Assembly: GCA_035235625.1 (NCBI GenBank)
Contig: CP141149.1
Span: 35,271,753-35,335,752 of the forward strand
Source of the DNA: Saururus chinensis
Taxonomy: Eukaryota; Streptophyta; Magnoliopsida; Piperales; Saururaceae
DNA length: 64,000 nt
Direction of reading: 5' to 3'
The notes beneath the pieces were generated by a model that saw only the letters and a program-made list of their open reading frames with translations, had not been told where the DNA came from and did no database searches. This document shows positions 11,367 through 24,600 of this stretch, in pieces; within the stretch, counting starts at the first letter, position 1, and each line of letters starts with the position of its first letter. The position numbers and the translations under genes are program-made.

Positions 11367-12360
11367 ATAGTATGACGGCTCTTTATCATCCACATTCATA
11401 TCATTTGTCGCAATAGCATTGTTTACCACATCACCCCCCTCGTCGTCAACCATTTGTTGAGCGTTTTCTTCACCTCTAACCCATTCTTCATTAATGTCAA
11501 AATCTTCTCCACTTACTTCGTCAATATTATCTTCACCTTCATTAGCTTTATTTTCATCAATATCTTCATTGTGGACATATGCCCCCCTACATATAAACAA
11601 CGCATATGTATTAAATTTCATATGCCTAAAAAAGTTATATTCATTTATGAATATATATTTCACCTTTGATTGGATGGTCTAGCATCGGTATGACCAATAT
11701 ACTTATAGGGGTAATGAATGCCCATCGAACTTTGAGTTTCATACCATGCACCACCTTGAGACATTTGAAAGCTAAATGGCTCGTGTGCATGCGTTGTGGA
11801 CCTTCCATATTACACACAAAATTTAAAATTTAGCTAAACATATTTTATTAATAATTATAAAATTCAAAACATATTCACAACTTAATAAACCTTACCTCCA
11901 ATTAAGTCCACTTTCATCGTAAATAAGAGTAGACGACCTATGACGTTCATTTTAAGCTATTGTCATAGATAAATTTCCTTCTTCTTTGTTGTCCACCAGC
12001 ATTTGCATATGTCTTTCATTGTTCACATTTCTATCTGAGCTCCAATATGAGTTCCTATGAGAGCTCCTTTGTGAGCTCCTATGTGAAATACTTCGCCTTT
12101 CACTAGGCACTCGGGCCTCTTTTTCGAGAAATAACTCGAAAGAAATTATGTGACGCGAGTGGTGAAACATAAAACCCATTGATGCATCATCATTTATACA
12201 TATTAGTGTCATTCTCAATCTATATGATGGAATATTACATTTGATAGTAATTTTCCATCTTCTTCGATCTCACCCAACCTTGCTTGCTACTTAAATCTCA
12301 AATTCATCATATGTAGAGGGTTTCTTAATTAATAATCCTTCTGTGCGTCTGTCATAGTTA
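11367..12360 (-). pseudogene. Transposase N-terminal exons (MULE-1 copy)
   Basis: Three minus-strand blocks. About 12330-11900 encodes KPSTYDEFEI, a stop, then the stretch around RMTLICINDDASMGFM and a Ser/Arg-rich region; it ends at a GGAG/GTAAGG donor near 11896. About 11810-11675 encodes THAHEPFSFQMSQGGAWYE. About 11600-11367 encodes the acidic linker EDNIDEVSGEDFDINEEWV. The first two blocks have no counterpart in MULE-2, so this copy preserves exons that MULE-2 lost. Function of the first block is inferred from its position before a MuDR domain. Confidence 0.65.
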
Positions 12361-14520
12361 AGTAAAAAACTAATCATTTATTCTGTCATTTTTATTCACT
12401 TAATTTATCAATAATAGATTAAATTAATATTAGATTAAGCCACATAGACCAAAAGTCTAAATTAAAATAAACCACATAAGTAGATAAATAATCGTTTCAC
12501 AGCAACCTAAATGTATCTACAAAAGAAGTAAAAAAATATTAAACTTCTTCAAAGATTACATATACCCTACTGATAAAAATATTAAACTATTACTAATAAT
12601 AACTCTATATAAAAATAAAACTCAACTGAGATGCATGATATGGTTCATGATCTCGCAATTAAATAATGGTTAACTTGGATTATTCAATTTTGACTTTATG
12701 CTTATGCTTCTCGTATATCTTGTTTGTTTCTTGCAACAAATTATGAAGAGCTACTTTTTTAGATTTAATTGATTTACTACTTTTTTTAGTTCACAATTGA
12801 ACATTTGCTGGAGCAACAATAATATAAATTAGTTGCCATATGAAGCATATATATGAGGTGAAGCTACTCATAAACCATATTGAAATGCAAACTTTAGAGC
12901 AATGAATATGAAACACATAACCAACTGGCAGAAATCCCGCAGTTAGCCCATAATTGTAGGTAAATAATTTTAGGTATTGAACTAACACAAAACTGCATTG
13001 ACAATTCCCCAACAACGTAAGGTATTAATGAATAGACAATACCTTCAAAACATTAGACACAATCATATTCGTAGGTAATCACTATCTGATAATGAGATAG
13101 TGATTGATTACAAACTATTACTGATGTAATATATTTTACACTGATTACCAACTATTATTGAATGAGCTAACCCGTGTTTGAGGCATCTAATCACATACTT
13201 TCAAAATATTATACCTTTAACCGATCTAAAACCCCAATGTACTAAATATCTAACCTAAAATTAAAGGGAAATACCTGAAATTAGGGTGGAGCATGGGATC
13301 GGCGGCGGGGTGGTACTCAAATCAGATGACCAACGGACATGGCTACTGGGCGGATGATGGAAGCTAGACAATCAAAGGATAGACATAAAGGCTGGGTGGA
13401 CAATGGGAACCGGAGGCAGAAACGTCTAGAAGAGGAATGATCGAGCGAGGACAAAAAATGACTAGAGGCGTAGGATAAATTAAAATAATTTCGTCGTTTA
13501 GAATGATGAAATCAACTTAAGCTTATTTTATCCTTCTAAATGATGAAATTGTCTTTGGCTGAATGTGCTAAGTGTGGCGAAAGTTGATTTCATCCTTCTA
13601 AATGACGAAATCGGGTCAAATTGTTTTAAACCGATTTCGTCGTTTAAAGGACGAATTCGCTTAATTTTTTTTAAAAAAAAGCCACGCAACTGGCGCCATG
13701 TGGCAAAAAGAAACACCACTTTGAGAAATATTTTTCAAAGTAGTCTAAAATAGTAATTAAGTTTTTTTAATTATTACTTAAATATTTTCCCCTTTCCTTT
13801 ATTTGTATGTATTTTATTTTATTTTAATGTATTTTTATTTTTTTGTTCCAAGTTGTAACTAGACCACTTTAGCCACATATAATTTTCTCATGCTATATAT
13901 GGGGAGGTGATGTGTTAGTGGCGTTGGCCAGAGTGATCTTGTACTCATTGCATTATAAATACTTTGATAGTGAAAACAATCTCTTTGTAATTTATGTTCA
14001 TTTGTATTTTTGCATCGTATCACTCTTGTTTTCCCTGCCTTTTATTTTACACTAGCATCTTTAAGTGATTTTTGCAATGCATTTGTACAAGGCAACCTTA
14101 TTGTTTTACTTAAAAGCTTGTTTGTTGGGCATCAAGTCTACAAATGTTACATAGTCTATTGCCTTGAAGGTACATCCGTGATACTTGATAACATGACTAT
14201 AGTCATGTTAAAGAGAAATAAATGAACACAAAGTAAGAAGATGAATTACATTAACTATCTAGGTGTTTATAATACAATGGTTGTAATATCACTCTAACCA
14301 AGAGCATTAACATATCACCTCTCTTTCTATATATATTGCATACAAAAATTACATCATTAAATTATTGTTTGTGGCTAGAGTGGCAGTTGACATAATTACA
14401 CCTTGAAACTTAAAAAATAAAACTACAATGAAATAAGGTAAAATATGAATAAATAAAGAAAAAAAACAAATGGCAAGGTGCCTAGAACATAATCCGTGAT
14501 AGTGTGGAGGACATTGTGGA

Positions 14521-15190
14521 CATGAGGTAAGAGGAAAAATAACATTTGTATGACTAAATCTTGGACAAATAGCTAGCATATTACACTTTTTTTGTGTGTG
14601 TGTCTTACTAACAGTTTGTATGTCACCATTTTATTTACATAGTAAGCCTTTTATCAGGTGGACATGACCATCGTCTACATACGTTACCTTTTAGGCTATT
14701 AGATGAGGGATGTGGTAGTTGGAGAGAATAATAGAGGCATCAACGATTATCACTAAGTGGGGAAATTGGGGTGAGGATCTCTAGGTTAAGTAATTTGTTA
14801 TATAATATCAATTTAACTTGTACATATTATATTCTTTATTTATACTAAGATTATTATTTAACTTGTCTTGCATATATTTAAAAATTAACAATAACATAAA
14901 ACTAAAATAGAACATTAATATGATTATATTTAATTTTTTAAGAATTCAAGTATAAAAAATTATGCTTATAGGTAATTAAGAATAAAAAATATGTCTTTCG
15001 TGTAAGGATGCAAATTGTATTTAAAAATTAATAGAACCTCTAGCAAACGGCTAGCCAAAGTCTTTGTCTATGGCCATGTCTAATTTTTTACATGGCCCAC
15101 CCGTTAGACGTTCATAACCAACCCTATAGATGTTAAATGAAGAGAAAATTGAATACATTGGTGCAAATGAGTCAAAATAATCGGAGTGTT
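14521..15190. other. Intergenic AT-rich DNA
   Basis: No gene, RNA or clear repeat structure seen between the foldback element and the MITE at 15199. Confidence 0.5.
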
Positions 15191-15198
15191 GTATTATG

Positions 15199-15374
15199 GA
15201 GAAAAAATTCAGTGTGCGTTGTTGGCGGTGTATTTTACTGTTTAATATATGACTCATTAGTATTTATAATTGCTTGCTACCCTGATGTAATATAACGATG
15301 CTGATAAGTCCTGCATTGTACGGTAAAATATACTGCCAATAGAGTATGCGACGCACACCACCGAAGAATTTCTC
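15199..15374. mobile_element. MITE with GAGAAA ends, copy 1
   Basis: Terminal inverted repeats: GAGAAAAAATTCAGTGTGCG on the left, and the inverse of GAGAAATTCTTCGGTGGTG on the right. Flanks GTATTATG (15191-15198) and GTATTTTG (15376-15383) are a 7/8-match candidate 8-bp duplication. A related copy lies at 47953-48140. A further end-like sequence (CGCCCAAAAATTTCTC) lies at about 15421-15436, so the true right end may be there. Confidence 0.55.
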
Positions 15375-15660
15375 AGTATTTTGAGTAGTGGTATACACGT
15401 GTAACTGTGTAGGACGCACACGCCCAAAAATTTCTCTACTAATACTAATACAGTGTCCTTATCGCGCAGTCATTCTTTTCATTTCCCTCCTCAGCTTAAA
15501 AAAAACAGCCGGTGAGAGGGAGGGCGTGCATTTCCCCCTCGATTTCAAATTAAACCCAGGCGGGCGGCGGACAAGCACTCCGCTTCCCATTTCCCTCCTT
15601 TCCCGGCGCCAAAAGCCCTAAAAGCCCAGTCGCCAAGAGCAGTGGCAGTAGAGCCTTTTT

Positions 15661-18600
15661 ATGGGGGAAGGGTTGCCCCGCTCTTGGATTCCGATGGACT
15701 CGATGGAGCCCTTTCCCGACGAGCTCGGCAACACGACAGAGCCGGAGGAGGAAACCGTTGCTGTGCAGAAGAAGCGAGCGAGGCGTGTCAGCTTCGCCGA
15801 TATCACGTCCGTCCACGTCTTCGACCGAGACGAAGACTTTGAGACTCCTCCGGACCCGAAACCTTCCGCCGTCAGTGCTGACGCCGGGAGGCTGAACGAT
15901 TCTTCCGGCGACTCTGCCGACACCGGTGGCAGTGATGATTCTAAGGACTCATCCAGACGCGGTGATGATGGGGAGGAAGATGCCGACGAAGAAGAAGATG
16001 CCGATGAGCAAGGGTTGTTTGTTCGGAATGTCGACCTATCGTCGCCTGGGAGTGCGGCCGGCTCCTTGACTTCGAATGAAGGTAAATCTAAGTGTGGTTT
16101 TCAGAATTTTGGTCTTATTGGTTTAACTACAAATCGAAGTTTCTTTAATTATGTTGTTGCTATGCTCAATAAAATAGAGGTTTGTGGGGTGACCAATTCT
16201 CAGTCTTTATATTTGGGTATCGATCTGCTTACGAGCTAAGCAGAAAGATCATGTTAGTACATATGAGAATTTTAATTGTTTTTCTAGCAGCTTTTTGTCG
16301 ATGGTTTATGTTATGTTGTTCCATTAAAATCATCACGTACTACTTTGAATGTGTAGGAGCTCTAAAAGTTGTATTCTGAACGTGACTTGCTTTGATGCAG
16401 AAGATAACTTCTTTGGACCTGTGTCGACAAGTTTTATAACATCTGGACGGTTATCCACAGAGTCAGCTGTTTCACATGATGATCATGACGTTACACTAGA
16501 TTCTACAGCATTTTCCTTGCATTATCATAGTCTTGTACGCTCAGACGGTTCACGTAGCAATTCAAGGGGAGAGCTGAAGACACCGAACAGCCTTGGGCTA
16601 AGCTTGAATGAGAAGGATTCAGTTGGACGATTTACCTTAAACTCACCTAGGAGTTCCATGGTCTTGACGGGAATAAAAAAGTCGGTTGTTCTTGATGTTT
16701 CTGATGGAAAAACTACAGATGGTAGGAGCTCAAATGATATGACCCTTGTTGTTAAAGACCCCAATCAATATGATTATGGGAAACTTTCTCCTAAGTTGAT
16801 AGCATTATTGGCTGAATCTCAAGCTCCTTTCAAGCCTGTGTCACCTTTAAGTCAAAGAAGTTTAACTCCCTCGAAATATCCAAGCTGTGGAAAGAAGCTA
16901 TTCCCTGTTGATGAAAAGACAAGATCAATAAATTCTCCCAATGACAACGGACATCTGCTTGCCACTGGTATAATGTCCAGAGAGGCTGGCCGTTCACCTA
17001 ATAATATATTGTTCAAGGAGGCAAGCTCTGCTCTCCACTCACCTGCTAGAAAAGCAACAGTGCGTGCTGATGCCACTGCTGAACAACAAAATCAATTATG
17101 CAGCAAAAATGACGAAGTACGTCAGCATCAATTGGAGTCCAGCTTGGCAGGTAATGATACTGGTGTCATGGGTTTTTCTTTTTCTAAAAAAAAAACAAAG
17201 AGCTTATGGTTTAAAATGCTTAATATAGCTTCATCTTGTAGATGGAAGTGGAACAAAGGAAATAAATTGTTATTTGCCAGCTTCACCTGCATGTCTAGCA
17301 AAGACCCCAATGAAAGAAATTGCAACAATTCTTCAAGCATCTCTGGGGCCTACTGTAGAAGTTGGTGGTCAAGATTACAAACATTCCTTGTCTGCTTCTT
17401 CCTTACATTCTAAACGGAGAAAAGTATTTCATGATGCAACCGACATAAATCAAAAAAATCTTTTTTCAAGGTCTTCAACTACTGAAAAGCCTTCATTTTC
17501 TGTGAATGAAGGACTGGAATCCAAGGGTATTAAATCTCCTTTAAACAGTGGCATGTTAAGATATAAGAATATTAAAAAATGGGAGAATCCTACATCCCCT
17601 GGTTCTGCGAATAAATATGTATTTGGGAATGATGAAGTTTCTGAATCACAGAAGACGCAGTTGAAGCCTGAAAAACTTCCTACTTTTGTTGAAGAAACAG
17701 TGGTGTCCTCCATAGTTGAGTCATCTGAGGCACTAGGCACTGCTCAGCAGGAAGGACACAATAAAAATATTGGAACTACAAATAAATTCATGTTTTCCCA
17801 GGCTGAAAGGTTGAAAGAATCTGCAGAGCACAAAGGAACACCATTTAGGACTTCAGATTACTCAAATAGTTCATATCTTACAGACTCATGCTTAAATGAT
17901 ATTGTGGATGAAAGAGTTGGAGCTACCGCAACAATCCCATTGACTCCTCATGCAAAAAGTTCAATTTCCTTGAGTTCCTTGGTCAAGGGAACCTTAGAGT
18001 GTTCCCCCATTTTCTTCCATGACTTACAAGAAGAGTCAGGTAGTATTGGCTCTGTGGACGCACAACTGCCTCATAAAATTATGGGGAATATCCATTCAGC
18101 CCCAGTGCAGCTTGAAGAACAATCAACTTGCAACGGGGATTTGAAAGCTTCTTCAAGGCATGCTTCTCCACTTTCCAATAGACAGGCACCAACTCCGTTA
18201 GTAGAAAAGGTGACTGAGTTTCTGTTTTTAAGTTGAAGCAATTAATTTTGTCACTTATTGCCAAGTTTTTAAGAGTTTAAATACATAACTAAAACTTTTA
18301 AGTTGTCCTTCTGATTGAATCTCATTTTCCTACTTCTGTAACTGTTAACCTTTTATCCCATATTAAGGCATTTATGTATAAACTGGTAAATTTAGATGTC
18401 TAAACATTGTTATGCAGTTTTTTTTTTAGCATTTGAATGGATAAAATCTAAGAGATGTAGTTGTTTTTGAATGCTGATGTATAGATTCTTGAAATGTTTA
18501 TACTGGAATGCAGCTGAAGTTTTATATGTGAAAACTGGTGAAAATGGTTGTTGACATTAGTGACAGTAAATGCAGAAGTTGGTGAAACTGGTTGTTGGAA

Positions 18601-21600
18601 GTGCTTTAAGGAAGGAAAAGCATGAAGTCACGGTTAATCAATGTCACCTTAATACTGATTCAGAGAACTCCCATTCTGCTCACAGTGCTCATGATTGTGC
18701 AAGATTACAAGAAGATAGCAACATAAAGGAGATTTTTCCAGTATTGAGGTGGTCAGCATCTGCAGATAATGGTGCCACTGTTGAAAGAACTCCTATATGT
18801 GGTAGAAGTCATATTGGTGAGCTTGGCAGACATATGAAAAATCAAAATGCCGTCCCTGAAGTGCAGGATGGTGTTCTAGTGCACACTTCTGACGACCCAG
18901 ATCTTTCTGATGCAAGTAGCATTCAGCATTGCAGTTTTAATAATGAAAAAGTTGTAAATCACTGGAAAGATGTGTGTGCATCATATTTTGCTTTAATTGA
19001 AAATTATATATTTTCTTAATTTGCAAAGATTTAAAGAGTTAACTGTATCTTACAGGTTTTCTCCAATTTATTTGAGGCTAGTTCAAATCTATTGCCAACA
19101 TCGGTTGCTAAACTCAATTTAAACCAGGTTCATCCTTTTTGTATTATGGTTTTTTAGTACATGTTGAGCTTGAGGTACTTATTAATTGTTCATTCAAATT
19201 TACCTTCACTTTGAATGAAAATTTTTTTACTACAGTTTTTCAGACTACAAAATATGTTAATTATGTTGGAAAAGCTTAGAAAGTGCGAGAAGCTTGTTGA
19301 AGAGATCATGTTCAAGGTCTTCTTTTAGGTCTTTTATAAGTCAGTTCATGTGATTTTTGTTAAACTCAATATATCTTGCCTTAAAATTTTGATTGAGTGC
19401 TTTTTGGATGACACTGAGCCTACTAACTGCCTTTTGCAGCCAACCTCCAATTGCAAAAGTAAGACAAAATTTCAAAGGTAATTTTATATGCCTTTCAAAG
19501 TCTGCAACATATAATGCATTATTGGTACGGAAGTAGGGATAATTAAGCTAGCTGAGGAAGCTTAATTCAGCTTGAGCCTCAAGGCTCAGCTTGAATGTTC
19601 TTGGCTTGAAGCATGTATTTAGGCTGAAGAGCTGAGTTCAAGCTTGGCTAAGCTTTGAATTGGTTTGGCTCGAGATATGAGAGGCTCAATTTTTTTACCT
19701 TATTTTATACTTTCTCTGTTCCACATTAATAGCTCCATTTGGTTTATCAAAATGAGCTATAATGACAGAGGGAGTATTATTGTTGTATACATAAGCATAT
19801 TTCAAATTGAGATACTATTTTTATTGATATAGATACACTATTTTAGTTTGAAGAATAAAAACAATCATAATGAAATAGAAAAGAAAGTGAACCAAGCCAA
19901 GCTAAATCTATATTTAACACATAAGATGGTTATCTTGTTATGTGATATTCACAGTGACTATTTTTCTTACAGAGCATTAGAAGCACGATGGTTGTTTCAC
20001 AAGCTTATGTGTGAACGAGCTAAGTCTCAGATACTTAACATGAAGAGAAACAGACTCATTGTAATGAGGTTTATCTTTACTTCGTTTGATTGTATGAATT
20101 GAAATTTGTGCTAGTGACCAACCCATTTTTTCTGTTCATTTGGTTGGTTACAGAAAAATGCTTTGCAGTTGCAGAGAGAGAAGCAGGTGTTACATTCTTT
20201 GAAAAATGATCTTTTTGAGCATAGGGAATTTGTAACAAGAGAAAAACAGATTGTAGATGGATGTCGTCAATCTGTTTCAGTTGATAGCAATACCGTAACA
20301 AAGGTAAAAAGAAAATAGACTTATATTTTGGTTTTAAATTTTAATTTCTGATTGATTATTGTTTTGCATGTTCTGCACTGTGTCTTCTGCGTGCTTGGTT
20401 AAATTGTTTTCTTATCTGGTGTGTATGAACTGCCTATGAAATAATATCCTTATACTGGCATTGGGAGTACAGAAACTTCTAACTTAAACACTATTGATGT
20501 ATCATTTTCTTGTTCATATTTGATCTGTAGTCGGATTGATATCTCATAGTGTGGTTGTTATCTTCAATTTTCCATTGTTGAAAAACATGTTTGTTGCTTA
20601 TATTAAGATCATTGTCATGCACAGTATCTTTGGTGGTTGGTTGTTTTTGAGAACATGGATTTTTTATAATGGTGATTTATGGCTATCTAGTTGATATATA
20701 TGCTTTACCAGGTTGAACATTTTAGAGTAACTTCAATGAGGGAGAAATTGCTGGTGCTCGAACAGAAACTAAAAAATGTGCTTAATTCCTTTCCGGCATC
20801 ATGGAATATAAAGGAAGGCCCTTTTACTGATGAGAGTATCTTGCTTATCACTGATCATGTGCGGAAGCAAACTCGTTCCAGGAATATTCGTGGATATATA
20901 CAGGTTCCTTTAAAGCATGGAGTTTTATATGTTTATTCACGGGCAAAGTATATTAAGCAATTAGTCATCCCTTGCATGATGGGAGACACACATTTTAGCA
21001 AGTAGCCTTTTCTTATTGTGTTTGTTGGCTGATTAAGATTCTGACTAGGCCTCTTGTGTCCTGTGGGTTCTGCCATCGTGCTTACCTCAGGATGTGTCCC
21101 CCTTACAGTGTCTGATGATAAGTGTCATTTGACTTTTTGCCCTTTTATGAAAAACTAGGCCTCCCTTAGGATAGACTGAAGTGGGTATTGATCACAAATA
21201 TAGTACAATGCCTTTTACATTGCTACTAAGGCAGTTTTATGCTGTTTCTTAACCTTCTATTAGTTATGGGAACTGCATGATGTATCAAGGAAGAATGGCA
21301 ATCTCAACATTGTTCTCAGCTATAGCGGTTTCATCTTCCAAAGGTCTTAATTTTTCTTCCTTGCACACGCTGTTTGTCTGCATATAATAGGGCAGGGATG
21401 TTATTGGATGTTTTAAATAAGATGAATCAGATGAAGGTTTAGTAGTCAGTCGAATGAGTGGGGTGCGTAGAGGATGTTGTTAACAATCCATATACAAGTT
21501 TAAAAATTAGGAGTCTATTTTTGTCTGAATCAATTTTGAGACTAAAACCTAATTCTGTGCTATTCCTTTCTTTTTCTCATTATACTGTAATGCAATCTAT

Positions 21601-24600
21601 ATATAGAAGATTAGTATTTACTTGTTATGAGGATGTTATAATTTTGTCTTTGGTGTCAATTTCTCCTTAAAAGTTGGTCTATTTAAATGTGCTTTTACTT
21701 ATTCTTCCTATGCTGATTTGTTTTTTTTCATCAGCTTCACTGCAGCTGTCACTCCACCTTCATGTATGATCTCTTCCTGCATGTTGAATAATGTAGACAT
21801 CCAGAAGGTAGGATAATTTTCTTAAACTTCAGCTTTCTTACTTCTCCCTCTTTTCTGTTTTAATGCTGGCATATGTTCTGTCTTGCAGAGATTCCCTAAT
21901 AGTAATGCATTGACTGCATTTGAGTTTGTTTTTAATGGAAAGGGTGAGCGCATGCTTTTTCACTGGAATGGTTTTAAGAATGAGACACAGGTAATATTTT
22001 CATATCTTGAATGTGGAGTAATTGCTTTCTATGTTATTTTGTTTAAGTCCTTAGTATTAGATTTATATTAAAGTGAGTAATTTAGTCTTTATTGTTTGTT
22101 TCTTATTTTCTATTGGTCAGTCCTTCCTTGAGTGATGGGCAATTCAGTCTTTTGTATTAATCAGGAGTTTGACCTCTATTAGAGAACTCGACTCCTATGT
22201 TGTAACATGTCGTCCTTTTTCTCTAGTTAGCAAAGAACTTCTTCCCCAAAAACCCTAGTCTTTCTATCATGAGCATCCATATTAATTGGGATGTCCATGT
22301 TATTTTGTTGTGAACTATATGTTCATCAATCTTGAGGAAACTTATCTGAACATATTATTGGTTTTGATGGACTTTCTAGCTAGCACTGAGATCTTATATA
22401 CATATGTGGGACTTGGAGTCATGTATGCACGATATTGAACCATGTCCTTTTTTTATGTCATTCTGTAATTGTCTTTGTTATTACAAATTTACAATACACA
22501 TTTACGTAGTGTAGGTAGCTTTTCTGTCAGACACTGCTACTTTCTAGTGATGCCTTAGATCCAATCATCAAGGGTAAACTCAGGCAGCATGCAGTGTAAA
22601 GACGGCAGTCTAATTTAGTTTAGTCTTTGCACATATTATAAAGATTACTAATTGAATTGAGCTCTGTAAATTATTACATGCTGTCTAATCAACCTAGTAT
22701 TTAATCATGCAGGAAGAATTAGAATTCTTATTAGTAGTGAATAAACTGTAAGTGTGTTTTATATTTTTAAACATTAATAGCTTCTTAATCTAGTAAGATA
22801 CATACATAAGTCACACCATATTAAGACTAATATAAACCATTTGGGCCCACATGTTGCTTACGCAAACAATATTTTTTAAAGACAACTTGCTTCATCTTCT
22901 ATTATTTAATTAAAAAAAGATTTTGGCAAAAGATCCACCAATCTATTTGCGATTATCGTGTATGAGAAGGATGCTGAAGATATTTGTGTAGAAAGATTAA
23001 TGGCCCAACCAAATTTTGTCAGTAAACAAATACAACAAATAAGGGACAAATACACAAAGAAAGATATATTGCTGTTTAGATGGGGAGTCTTAATTCTTTC
23101 ATTTGCTTGCATGTTTACATTGAATAGAGGAAGCACAGTAGAAAATGTTGTACAATTTTTAAGTCAATGCTTATTATTTTTTTCCATCTTGAGTTATTTT
23201 AAGATTTCATATAAGCGGCATATCATTTGTTAATATGCAGGTGATCAGTTTTTTATTGGGAAACCTGTTGGATGTGTTGGAGGAAATACGACAAGCACAA
23301 ATTAAGTTTCCAAATCTGATTAATTCTAGTTTTGATTCTTCTCGTGGTAAACTGCTTTCTGCACTGTTTTGCCTACTAATATCACTAAATTGCTTTCATG
23401 GACTGCTGTCAAATAAATTGTCTTCTTAGAGACAGTCTTTGTATCCAGCAAGAATAACTGAGTCAAAGGCGGCTGGCATTTCACTTCCCTTTTCAGAAGG
23501 CTATTGCATGATTCTTATATTGTTTCTAACCTCTGTTTTGGGCCTAATATATGCATAGATTTGCAAAGAGAAGAAATAACTAGCATGGAAGAGGCTGATC
23601 ATGCTAGCAAACATTTGCACAATACTTCATTAACAGCTTCATGATTATATCGAACTAGGCAATTACAGATTCAGAGAGGAACGAATTGTAATAAGTTTCT
23701 TAACAATCATGAGAAACTCTGCCCATCAACAAACAATATGACATAAGCTATTACGACTGAGCTGTAATCTGATTTTGAATTATGATTTTTTGCAGCTAAT
23801 TATCTCTATTTACATTTGGATTTTATGGACTTCCATATTGGAAAGAGGGTGAATTTTATTATAGACATGAGTGACCTCAAATGGTGAGTTCTTTTCTTAC
23901 TTTTATTGTCCATCATTCCACATGGTGATAATTTACCACTACATAGGAGTCAGATCTTCTTTAAAAGGATTATTATTTTCAACCTCGTTGCTATGTTCTT
24001 TAGAATGTAACATGATGAAAAAGAAAAGGCTTATTGAGAGTCTGAGACTAACTCATATGAGATAAATTGTGTTTCTGCGTAATGGTTACTAGCTGTTTGT
24101 GATAAGTTAGAAAAATTGTGCCTGCCCTATCTCAGAAGACTAAATCCATGGATGCCATTTTGGCCTCCTTCTGGTGTTTTATAAGATGTAGTTTGCAGAT
24201 GCCATTCCAGCCTCATTAAAGGGTTTTTTGCCATGGGATTTTATTGGTAAAAAGAGGAGTTGCTACCACACTAAAAAATTGACTCAATTTGATTTGGCTA
24301 TTAATAGCTAGGAATTGAAAGTACAGGGTCCATTTCATAATGAAATGAAATATTTAAGGGGACTTTTTGTTATTGTTCACTTTGACATTAGTGGGGGGCC
24401 CTCCAAAGGCTTTTAAGTGCATCTGTAGCATTTCTCTTGTAGATGTGGCATGTGAGTAGCAGAAGTCTAATTATAATGTGCAAACCAGCTTCTGATAGAC
24501 CGCATATATTTTGTCTTCATAGTCAACTATAGTTTTGAGGCCTCTCTTATATTAGGCAATATATTGTGGTACTGAGATTGTTGTCTATGGAACAGCGGAG

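Larger units (their letters stand above)
10231..13792 (-). mobile_element. MULE-1: internally deleted Mutator-like element
   Basis: Ends GGGAAAATTATAT ... AATATTTTCCCC form terminal inverted repeats, and an exact 9-bp duplication TTTCCTTTA flanks it (10222-10230 and 13793-13801), the size typical of Mutator elements. Inside the ends lie degenerate copies of a TTTCGTCGTT / AACGACGAAA interrupted palindrome (about 10375-10600 and 13488-13655). Minus-strand coding remnants match MULE-2: transposase N-terminal parts and the PMD-gene tail. The transposase catalytic core and most of the PMD gene are missing, so it is non-autonomous. Confidence 0.93.
10165..14520. repeat. Large inverted-repeat (foldback) element, split by MULE-1
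   Basis: Sequence at about 10165-10230 continued by 13802-13985 is the inverted counterpart of about 14262-14520. Matching blocks include GGTGATGTGTTAGTGGCGTTGG (13907-13928) against its inverse near 14300-14320, and a GGATTGTATGTAGGGCACCT-like block at 10190 against the inverse near 14470-14500. Removing MULE-1 and one copy of its 9-bp duplication restores a continuous left arm. No coding sequence is seen in the loop. Arm limits are approximate. Confidence 0.6.

Noticed and set aside
19530..19700. AGCTTGAGC-type internal repeats in a KNL1 intron
   Set aside because: Suggestive of an old MITE but no clear terminal repeats or duplication.
22713..22747. Short extra KNL1 exon (EELEFLLVVNKL)
   Set aside because: Using it breaks the phase of the next exon; 21990 joins 23241 in frame without it.
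22910..23233. 91-aa frame in a KNL1 intron
   Set aside because: No phase-compatible junctions and no recognisable domain.
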